Positions 10,601-13,338 of a stretch of 13,338 nt of DNA are shown in pieces. The DNA is from Ruminococcus_G sp963594675 (GTDB taxonomy: Bacteria > Bacillota > Clostridia > Lachnospirales > Lachnospiraceae). The notes beneath the pieces were generated by a model. It worked only from the letters and a program-made list of their open reading frames with translations, did no database searches and was not told the DNA's origin. How positions within the stretch are numbered: the stretch's first letter is position 1; the number at the start of each line of letters is the position of its first letter. The DNA is taken from positions 1 through 13,338 of the forward strand of contig CAVBGA010000174.1 in assembly GCA_963594675.1 (NCBI GenBank), given 5' to 3'. The translations under genes and the position numbers were made by a program.

Positions 10601-12075
10601 GCTGGACATCTGATGGAGAAAGTGCAAAAGAGATCAAGGGTCTTACACCTGGCAATGAATACACTCTGACTGAGACTGTAGCTCCTAAGGGATATGACAA
10701 GATTACTAATGAAGTAAGCTTTACTGTAGATACCGCTGGCAATGTAACAATTGTAGGCAACAGTAAGGTAACAGTAGACGGTGTAGAGTATGATCAGGCA
10801 GAGGCTGATGCATCTGCAATCACTCTGAAGGACACTATGACCAAGCAGAATATCACTATTGAAAAACAGGATCTGAATCAGAATGGCATTGCTATTGCAG
10901 GTGCGAAACTGAAAGTGACTTCTGAGTTCAATGATGAAGTGATCAAGACTTGGACAAGTTCCGCTAATGCTGAGACAATCGAAAACCTGACACCTGGTGT
11001 GGTTTATGTTCTCTCTGAGGACGAGGCACCGACAGAATTCGATGCTCTGACAAATGTAATTAGATTTACTGTAGATACAGAAGGCAAAGTAACTGTTATT
11101 GAAAACAGTATGGTAGAAGTAGATAAGGAAAATGTGAGTCAGTCTACAGACGGATCAAAGGATTTGATTATTAAAGATACCAAGACAAAGACTGGTATTA
11201 CAATCAAGAAAACAGATCTTAGTGGAACTGCTTTGGCAGGAGCGACCCTCAAACTTACTGCTTCTAATGGTCAGACCATCGACAGTTGGGAGTCTACAGA
11301 GGAGACACATGATGTTTCCGGTCTTACTCCAGGAAATGTATATACCCTTTCTGAGGAAAAGGCACCGGCTGGATATGATGTATTGACCAATGCCATTACC
11401 TTTACTGTAGATGCTTCCGGTAACGTAACCGTAAGCGAAAACAGTGAAGTAACAGTAGATGGCACAACATATGAGCAGGCAGAGGCAAAGGGAACTGAGC
11501 TTACTGTGAAAGATGCCAAATATGGAAATGCAAGAATTAAGATTACCAAGAAGGTAACTGACTCTACCGGAAAGGCTAAGAATAGTACAGAAACCTTCTA
11601 TGCAGGTGTCTTCACAGATAAGAATTGCACACAGCTTGCTAGCAATGTTGACAAGAATATTGTAGCCCTTAAGATGAATGGTGCGTCCAGCACAACAGCA
11701 ACTGTTACTGTAACAGATACCATCACAGCAGGTACGGATCTTACCTACTATATCGCTGAGGTGGATGCTAAGGGTAATCTGGTAAGCAAGTCCAGCAGCT
11801 TTGCTTATACAGTTACGGTGGACAAATCTTCCGTTAACCTGACAGCAAATAGCAGAAGTGCTGAGGTTACCATTACCAACAAGGCAAAGACAACAACAAC
11901 GGTTACCCCGACAACTACCAAGAAAACAACTGGTACAACAAGTTCGGGAACCACAACAAAAGCATCAGTTAAGACCGGTGATGAGACACCGATTGCAAGC
12001 TATGCTGAGCTGATCTTCGCAGCTCTTGCAGTGATTGCCATTTGCGCATATCGCCGTAAAGAAAACGAGGAATAA
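1573..12075 (+). CDS. Giant wall-anchored adhesin with 20 tandem CnaB (SpyCatcher-like) isopeptide domains
   Basis: Secreted 3500-residue surface fibre protein, predicted to be exported by Sec and attached to peptidoglycan by a sortase (none in this window). Domain order: signal peptide 1-30 (cleavage after TLA); Thr/Pro/Ala/acidic linker 31-124; six adhesin-type Ig-like domains 125-940; SpaA-like domain 941-1070 (Lys in LYKYD, Glu in LEETTAP, Asn in VPNTEV); CnaB-like domain 1071-1186; 20 CnaB repeats of 96-115 residues, 1187-3318; last CnaB-like domain 3319-3436; Thr-rich linker 3437-3464; sorting signal from SVKTGD (3465-3470) with hydrophobic segment 3477-3493 and RRKENEE tail. Each repeat keeps one Lys, Glu and Asp at the positions that form the isopeptide bond in FbaB CnaB2. 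The repeats contain no Cys and nearly always one Trp. The N-terminal domains probably bind a ligand at the end of a stiff, protease-resistant stalk; the ligand is unknown. The gene is monocistronic between two terminators. Class assignment is firm, biological role inferred. Confidence 0.95.
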   Translation: MKQFDKFKRFLAFLLCALMLLQQSSVTTLADEISQTTETTQADENAKATATPTAAAKAEDSTNEQADTKQEAAKVAESTPTATPTVTPTVTAGVTAAPTSEASEDDAVTSDDDAVLTADAGTYNMSDYATLSEFKVNDTVVPEGTTTEVKYGDSVSLTLEWSFTDETDPPFTSGDSFTYQIPNGISINTSGSVLFGTTVVGTYTVVDGLITITYTSNNFIKNSGRKGQMTLTGKLTSDATHDKDGGKYSFVFPGNKTYTIDMDRDTSGDKLEITKTRTSVDYSKKTADFVIAVTAKGAAQTNVVLTDTMNSNLNLASNVSFYTDSACTQAYTGSVSTNVTSSKTFTSTIASMAVGETIYAKYTVALENKAFVGGQWDWNNSNTASVKSDSLPENSTNANVQIDPITAGKVGSYDANSDEITWKITINSIEGLDIAGTTLSKDVLSDSNCTLVDGSFETDVPGLTYEQLLAGGYTFPSGSDQKTYTITYKTTAGTTSSTQKVTKTNDIKVNPFGDTSDLDASASVGIGQDHDYVDKSCLTENGTATNVTWQITVHVPKEGMDSLDVKETLPSGMTYKADSLKVISGTDTTPTVNTSDSKNLTISFGKMPAADKNYDVVFTLESTIDSVPTKTTYYNNSAQVENSTDSATFTYQVVENNYFTKGSSGASGSKLTWNFKFDKLPSNTDSITIVDILPDNNAYVDGSLTVKANQWYASDADAARVSANDIKVTDNGDGTITFQLTGKTLAFAQEKSGLYIEYQTEIKDLISAVGNVTYKNSADLKNGDLTLDHKDVSQTVYISTDKILNKTQEYTEKTAPFVNYTITVNELGAKLNNGNKLELTDVLGSALDYYMGSLTIDGNAATADQVSYDENSHTLTITVSDGEKHVIAYKAIVNLAGGTTFPSGSSTNQVTLKGLGDSTMDKQTVINGKVLKSQASSEAEGVSISLYKYDSEDQTKALEGAEFTATAMKVDSDGSLSVDATREASSGTTESNGYTEIYNLNRNILYKLEETTAPSGYAKSSDVQFFAFEETNGKTDVPSTVTYNGKTYAVSLIDGSKSSFNYLVPNTEVKEGNLVITKTVEGDITDEEVEGALTFKVTSPSGTETNYTLKDFTNENGVYTLTLNKVEVGNYTVEETAYTVDGYTASVTYTVNAGDDQSGSKVEGAAVNKNETTTVAFKDTYTVDNHDVTISKQDINGNEIEGAKLQILDKDSKVVKEWTSKEGQNETFSLQPGTYTLHEEAAPESGKYVKASDITFTVDKAGKVTVDGKEADDATVTMTDEYAEHDIVVSKQDINGDELAGAKLKITGTTAGNKEVNIEWTSGTDKDESGKVIAHTVQLEPGSYTLEETATPSNKYIKASSINFTVDEDGKITIADESVDQITMIDDYNDGDIYVSKQDINGAEIAGAQLSITGQTSAGKEIDKITWTSDGLSAHKVSLKPGTYTLHEEAAPEGGKYVAASDIEFTVDKDGNVTRTDGTSVTDSTVVMTDEYADRDVTISKQDINGDEIGGAKLQILDKDSKVVKEWTSKEGQNETFSLQPGTYTLHEEAAPEGGKYVKASDIEFTIDADGNVTRTDGVSVSDKTVVMTDDYNEHDVVISKEDINGKEIAGAKLQILDKDSKVVKEWTSKEGESETFSLQPGTYTLHEEAAPESGKYVEASDIEFTVDENGNVTRTDGTSVEDNTVVMTDEYAEHNVVISKQDINGNEIAGAILQVLNSDNDIVAQWTSVEGENRTVSVKPGTYTLVEKASPDASKYVLASNITFTVDEDGNVTRADDVAVVDGVVVMTDSYADRDVIVSKTDINGKEIKGAQLKITGTTLEGDTIDAITWESGVDGEDEEGNVKTHTVSLQPGSYILEETATPSNKYVQASSIAFTVDADGNITINDESVDQITMVDDYADGSVYVSKQDINGVEIEGAQLTITGKTTAGAEVNTSWTSDGKEARKISLKPGSYTLHEEATPDSNKYVVAQDINFTVSDEGKVLVDDKTVDGNKIVMTDEYNNHDIEISKVDISGEELPGAHLAIVDADSKVIDEWDTGEKAHTTSIQPGTYILKETATPDDSKYVKADDITFTVDADGKITVKGEEVKKLTMTDAYAEREVKISKVDINGNEIAGADLEVSGTTAAGETITPIAWTSDGSTHTIKVEPGTYTLKETKSPNSDVYVLASDITFKVDENGKVTIDEESVSKVTMQDDYATHDVVISKQDINGDEIEGAALEITGKALGESEDITPITWKSGVDGYNDDGSVKTHSVSLKPGSYTLTEKAVSDENVYVLAKDINFTVDANGNVKVNLQDVDKVTMTDTYAEHNVTISKQDINGEEIEGAELEITGRAYGANEDIAPISWTSGDDGKTADGTVKTHEVSLKPGDYVLTETATPGSNYVKASSIAFSVDKDGNVTVAGESKDQVTMVDKYADGSVYVSKQDIAGAEIAGAILRITGTAKDGTKVDTGTWTTDGINMTQFSLQPGSYTLHEEAAPEGGQYVKASDIAFTVDAKGKVTRDDGVAVTDNTIVMTDKYADHEVEISKQDINGDEIKGAELAINGIDAEGNTIDEISWTSDGSSKKVTIQPGTYTLTETSAPEGYDKITSAVEFTVATDGTVTVSKNVSVSVDGKTIEQASVEGQKIILTDTLTKTNITINKTDITGAEEVEGAVLKVTASNGEVIKTWTSSKKAEVIEGLTPGNVYTLEETSAPDGYDEITSAVKFTVDAQGNVTIKNKSTVKVDGQEYDQASAEGTEITLKDSLTKTNITVKKTDITGSDEVAGAELEVVASNGKTIASWTSDGKNPKEVEGLTPGNTYTLKETVAPDGYDKITNEVRFTVDADGNVTIADNSKVTVDGVEYKQASAEAAEITLKDALAQKKITVKKTDITGTKEVAGAKLEITAENGNVIDSWTSDGTEKEITGLTWGKVYTLTETSAPDGYDTITNAVKFTVDKDGKVAIKENSEVTVDGESIDQASAEAAQITLKDSLTKKDITVDKTNITSGEEVEGAELTITASNKEVIASWTSDGESAKEIKGLTPGNEYTLTETVAPKGYDKITNEVSFTVDTAGNVTIVGNSKVTVDGVEYDQAEADASAITLKDTMTKQNITIEKQDLNQNGIAIAGAKLKVTSEFNDEVIKTWTSSANAETIENLTPGVVYVLSEDEAPTEFDALTNVIRFTVDTEGKVTVIENSMVEVDKENVSQSTDGSKDLIIKDTKTKTGITIKKTDLSGTALAGATLKLTASNGQTIDSWESTEETHDVSGLTPGNVYTLSEEKAPAGYDVLTNAITFTVDASGNVTVSENSEVTVDGTTYEQAEAKGTELTVKDAKYGNARIKITKKVTDSTGKAKNSTETFYAGVFTDKNCTQLASNVDKNIVALKMNGASSTTATVTVTDTITAGTDLTYYIAEVDAKGNLVSKSSSFAYTVTVDKSSVNLTANSRSAEVTITNKAKTTTTVTPTTTKKTTGTTSSGTTTKASVKTGDETPIASYAELIFAALAVIAICAYRRKENEE
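1663..1944 (+). other. Low-complexity Thr/Pro/Ala and acidic linker
   Basis: Residues 31-124 are rich in Thr, Ala, Glu and Pro, with a TPTATPTVTPTVT stretch and a tandem acidic motif (DDAVTSDDDAV). No folded domain is apparent. It is probably a disordered, possibly O-glycosylated segment in front of the first adhesin domain. Confidence 0.75.
1945..4392 (+). other. N-terminal adhesin region: six Ig-like domains, five with Lys/acid/Asn isopeptide candidates
   Basis: Six domains with approximate starts at 1945, 2377, 2797, 3172, 3541 and 3973 (residues 125, 269, 409, 534, 657 and 801). The first resembles the outer domain of SdrG/Cna-type adhesins (VKYGDSVSLTLEWSF, then a GDSFTYQIPNG strand). 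The next five share the DUF11/Cna-like pattern of an early Lys, a central acidic strand and a late Asn: ITKT/LTDTM/NTASV; GKVGS/LSKDV/TNDIKV; DKSCL/VKETLPSG/NNSAQV; FTKGS/IVDILPDN/YKNSADL; TDKIL/LTDVLGS/STNQVTL. These are plausible Lys-Asn isopeptide domains with an Asp or Glu catalyst. Boundaries come from motif spacing and may be off by 10-20 residues. The region is the best candidate for ligand binding, because it is distal to the wall anchor and non-repetitive. Confidence 0.7.
4393..4782 (+). other. SpaA-like pilin domain (Lys-Asn type)
   Basis: Residues 941-1070 have the SpaA hallmark order: first strand ISLYKYD, then KALEGAEFTATA, then LYKLEETTAPSGYA, then closing strand LVPNTEV. Lys, Glu and Asn occupy the usual isopeptide positions. 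The domain lies between the adhesin head and the stalk. Confidence 0.75.
4783..5130 (+). other. CnaB-like domain preceding the repeat array
   Basis: Residues 1071-1186 open with NLVITKTVEG and contain VEVGNYTVEETAYTVDGY and a closing VAFKDTYTVD. This is a Cna/DUF5979-like layout distinct from the 20 repeats. The closing residue is Asp where this type usually has Asn, so a Lys-Asp bond is possible. Confidence 0.65.
5131..9486 (+). repeat. Tandem CnaB repeats 1-14 (subfamily A; repeat 14 is chimeric)
   Basis: Fourteen in-frame repeats start at 5131, 5428, 5746, 6058, 6358, 6658, 6958, 7282, 7588, 7876, 8176, 8506, 8833 and 9145, with lengths of 96-114 residues. The consensus is xVxISKQDINGxEIxGAxL, a Trp-containing strand, PGTYTLHEEAAP, KYVxASDITFTVD, and closing VxMTDEYA. 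The layout matches FbaB CnaB2 (SpyCatcher SKRDEDGKELAGA, PGKYTFVETAAP, AITFTVNEQGQVTV, VMVDAY). Lys, Glu and Asp are kept in all fourteen. Repeat 14 has an A-type first half and a B-type second half. Confidence 0.92.
9487..11526 (+). repeat. Tandem CnaB repeats 15-20 (subfamily B)
   Basis: Six in-frame repeats start at 9487, 9826, 10168, 10507, 10849 and 11194, with lengths of 111-115 residues. The consensus is xITVKKTDITGxxEVAGAxL, ASNGxxIxSWTSDG, GLTPGNxYTLxETxAPDGYDxITN, xVxFTVDxDGNVTI, a NSxVTVDGxxYxQA insert, and closing ITLKDxLTK. The Lys/Glu/Asp triad is kept in all six. They differ from subfamily A in the GYDxIT strand (like SpyCatcher DGYEVAT), in an added loop before the last strand, and in LKDxL replacing MTDEY. 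Repeats 18 and 19 are the most diverged. Confidence 0.92.
11527..11880 (+). other. C-terminal CnaB-like domain (Lys-Asn type)
   Basis: Residues 3319-3436 open with ARIKITKKVTDSTGKAKN, include TFYAGVFTDKNCTQ and TYYIAEVDAKGN, and close with AEVTITNKAK. Lys, Glu (AEVD) and Asn (TNK) suit a Lys-Asn isopeptide bond. This membrane-proximal cap domain differs from the 20 repeats and contains the only Cys downstream of the N-terminal region before the final hydrophobic segment. Confidence 0.65.
11881..12072 (+). other. Thr-rich wall-spanning segment and noncanonical sortase sorting signal
   Basis: Residues 3437-3464 are Thr/Ser/Lys rich, as expected for a segment threading through peptidoglycan. 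SVKTGDETPI follows at 3465-3474, then the hydrophobic helix YAELIFAALAVIAICAY and the positive tail RRKENEE. The three-part arrangement is that of a sortase substrate, but SVKTG stands where LPxTG is expected, so only the TG is canonical. Confidence 0.8.
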
Positions 12076-12109
12076 TATCTCTGATAAAATAAAAATCGGC
12101 AGATAAAAT

Positions 12110-12147
12110 TGAGGCCGGGGTGCTATACACCTCGGCCTCATTCTTTT
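12110..12147. terminator. Bidirectional rho-independent terminator between convergent genes
   Basis: A 13-bp stem pairs 12110-12122 (TGAGGCCGGGGTG) with 12128-12140 (CACCTCGGCCTCA), with one G-U wobble and a 5-nt loop (CTATA). It is followed by TTCTTTT on the + strand and by AATTTT when read on the - strand. It lies between the adhesin stop (12075) and the anti-sigma stop (12156) and can serve both. Confidence 0.88.
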
Positions 12148-12155
12148 AGAAAATG

Positions 12156-12854
12156 TTATTCGGCGCTCCAAAGTAAGCGGGAAGATTCCTCCATTTCTTT
12201 TTCAAGTTTCTGAATTTCTGAAGAATTGGTCTCATCTTTTGCTAACTCCAAAATTTTTTTCTCTGTTTGATAGGCAGTTTCACTAAGGTAATAAATTTTT
12301 TCAATACTACTTAAAATGCCATCATCTTCCGGAAGACTGTCTTCTTTTTTGGTAAGATCTTGAACTAGCATGGTTTTACCCTTCAAATCGGAAGTGCCTG
12401 CTGCTTTAGAATCAATAGCGCAAATAAATTCCGTTTTCTCGTCTTCGGAAATATAGATTTTTATGCGATTTACCAGATTTTTATCAGAAGATAGCTGCTT
12501 GCTTTCTACCTGCAGTCCACTTTCTTCCAAAGACCAATAACTTTCTTTGGTATAGAGATAGGATCCGGCTTCTAACACGATAAAAAGTACAATAACAACC
12601 GACAGGATACTAATGCCGATTTTCTTCATGCACAGCTTTCTTTTTATTTTTCGCAGGGCATTTAAGTCGTCTGTATGAAATTTTTTATCCTTTTCTTTTT
12701 CTTCTGCAGTAAGTGCTTCCATAGACTTTATTTTCTTTTGACAATTTTCACAGGAAGCTAAGTGGGTATCCAGCAATTGCTTGCTGTCATCACTTAATAT
12801 GCCATCCATGTAAGAGGGCATTAGGTCTTGGATGATATTACAGCTGATTTTCAT
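12156..12854 (-). CDS. zf-HC2 transmembrane anti-sigma factor
   Basis: Predicted membrane anti-sigma factor of 232 residues that holds the co-encoded ECF sigma factor inactive until a signal is sensed. The N-terminus carries a zinc-binding anti-sigma (ZAS/zf-HC2) module: Cys5, then His31-x3-Cys35-x2-Cys38 (CENC). A charged cytoplasmic linker follows (about 40-78), then one membrane helix at about 79-101 (IGISILSVVIVLFIVLEAGSYLY), and an outside domain of about 130 residues with no recognised family, ending in a likely coiled-coil rich in Glu/Lys/Leu. The start ATG overlaps the end of the sigma gene by 17 nt and has its own GAGGAG site 7 nt upstream, so translational coupling is likely. Topology (inside N, outside C) is inferred from the family. 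No adhesin-like or known ligand domain is visible in the outer part. Confidence 0.88.
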   Translation of the reverse strand: MKISCNIIQDLMPSYMDGILSDDSKQLLDTHLASCENCQKKIKSMEALTAEEKEKDKKFHTDDLNALRKIKRKLCMKKIGISILSVVIVLFIVLEAGSYLYTKESYWSLEESGLQVESKQLSSDKNLVNRIKIYISEDEKTEFICAIDSKAAGTSDLKGKTMLVQDLTKKEDSLPEDDGILSSIEKIYYLSETAYQTEKKILELAKDETNSSEIQKLEKEMEESSRLLWSAE

Positions 12855-13281
12855 GTTCTAACTCCTCTCTAATCTTGTTTCGTGCCCGAAAATAGTTTAC
12901 CCGGGCCCAGTTTTCACTTTTTCCAAAGATACCACCAATGTCCTTAAAGGATAATTCACCAAAGGTTCTTAAGCTAAACACCTCTTTATAGGGTTCTTTT
13001 AGCTTATGTAGGATAGTATGCACTCTGAGAGCAGTGCTGTGCTCTAAAAGAGCCTGCTCAGGATTGTTTTCCTTCTTCAGATGATCCAGCCAGAGCCTTT
13101 TGGCAATCTGGCAAAGCCAGCTTTGCATGCTACATTCCCCACGAAACTCTTTCAAATGCTTCATAGCTTTGAAGAAAGTCTCCTGAGTGATTTCCTCAGA
13201 GAGGGCTTCATCTCTTGAAATGGCTCGGATATAGCGGTATACAATGATAAAATATTTGCGATATATTTCGTCAATGGTCAT
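12838..13281 (-). CDS. ECF-type RNA polymerase sigma factor
   Basis: Short (147 residues) extracytoplasmic-function sigma factor. Region 2 spans about residues 5-71, with EEITQETFFKAMKHLKEFRGE and the helix SWLCQIAKRLWLDHLKKE for -10 recognition. Region 4 spans about 90-140, with LSFKDIGGIFGKSENWARVNYFRARNKIREEL as the -35-binding helix-turn-helix. There is no region 1.1 or 3, and the linker is short, so it is at the small end of the family. ATG 13281 was chosen because GAAGGAAGT lies 6-7 nt upstream; a stronger AAAGGAGG lies about 19 nt upstream but serves no visible start. The gene overlaps the downstream anti-sigma gene, the standard sigma/anti-sigma operon arrangement in clostridia. The regulon is unknown. 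Confidence 0.92.
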   Translation of the reverse strand: MTIDEIYRKYFIIVYRYIRAISRDEALSEEITQETFFKAMKHLKEFRGECSMQSWLCQIAKRLWLDHLKKENNPEQALLEHSTALRVHTILHKLKEPYKEVFSLRTFGELSFKDIGGIFGKSENWARVNYFRARNKIREELEHENQL

Positions 13282-13318
13282 TTTAATACTTCCTTCGGAA
13301 CCTCCTTTCCATCGCTTT

Positions 13319-13338
13319 TACACTTATAAGACGACGGA
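13319..13338 (-). promoter_or_regulatory. Candidate ECF-type -10 element of the sigma/anti-sigma operon
   Basis: Read on the - strand, the last bases are TCCGTCGTCTTATAAGTG. CGTC is the usual -10 core of ECF promoters in Firmicutes, and ECF operons are commonly autoregulated. The matching AAC-type -35 would lie beyond the window, so this is only half a promoter. TTATAAG could equally be a weak sigma-A -10. Confidence 0.35.

Noticed and set aside
5131..11526. CRISPR array or DNA-level satellite as an explanation for the repeats
   Set aside because: The period is about 300-345 nt, in frame, and conservation is at protein level with many synonymous changes. This is a domain repeat, not a CRISPR array.

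Overview
The window looks like chromosome from a low-to-moderate GC Gram-positive anaerobe, most likely a member of the Lachnospiraceae/Clostridia. This rests on an AgrC-like GHKL sensor kinase, a giant Thr-rich sortase-type surface protein ending in a KTGD-type cell-wall signal, and an ECF sigma factor paired with a zf-HC2 anti-sigma factor. The genus cannot be fixed from the sequence.

Layout. (1) Positions 1-1271, + strand: a membrane histidine kinase whose N-terminus may run off the left edge, closed by a rho-independent terminator at 1287-1319. (2) Positions 1320-1572: a promoter-like AT-rich segment and a leader of about 130 nt with several inverted repeats, ending in a clear Shine-Dalgarno site. 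(3) Positions 1573-12075, + strand: one gene of 3500 codons filling about 79% of the window. It encodes a secreted, wall-anchored fibrous adhesin. From N to C it has a signal peptide, a Thr/Pro/Ala/acidic linker, six adhesin-type Ig-like domains, a SpaA-like domain, a CnaB-like domain, 20 tandem CnaB domains, one last CnaB-like domain, a Thr-rich wall-spanning segment and a sorting signal. (4) Positions 12110-12147: a strong hairpin terminator between convergent transcription units. (5) Positions 12156-13281, - strand: a two-gene sigma/anti-sigma operon with a 17-nt overlap, with a candidate ECF-type -10 element at the right edge.

The main observation is the 20-domain array. Each repeat resembles the CnaB2 domain of Streptococcus pyogenes FbaB, the parent of SpyCatcher/SpyTag. 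Each keeps a Lys in strand 1 (SKQD or KKTD), a Glu in the TETxAP-like strand and an Asp in the last strand (MTDEY or LKDxL, compare SpyTag VMVDAY). Every repeat is therefore predicted to lock itself with a Lys-Asp isopeptide bond. The domains on both sides carry Lys/acid/Asn or Lys/Glu/Asp candidates, giving up to 27 candidate isopeptide domains in one chain. The array shows its history: two repeat subfamilies joined through a chimeric repeat 14, a five-domain higher-order period, and stretches of near-identical DNA.

How the genes may work together is inference. The kinase and the sigma/anti-sigma pair are both envelope-sensing regulators flanking a major surface protein, but nothing in the sequence directly ties either one to expression of the adhesin. 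No sortase, response regulator, RNA gene, mobile element or CRISPR array was seen.
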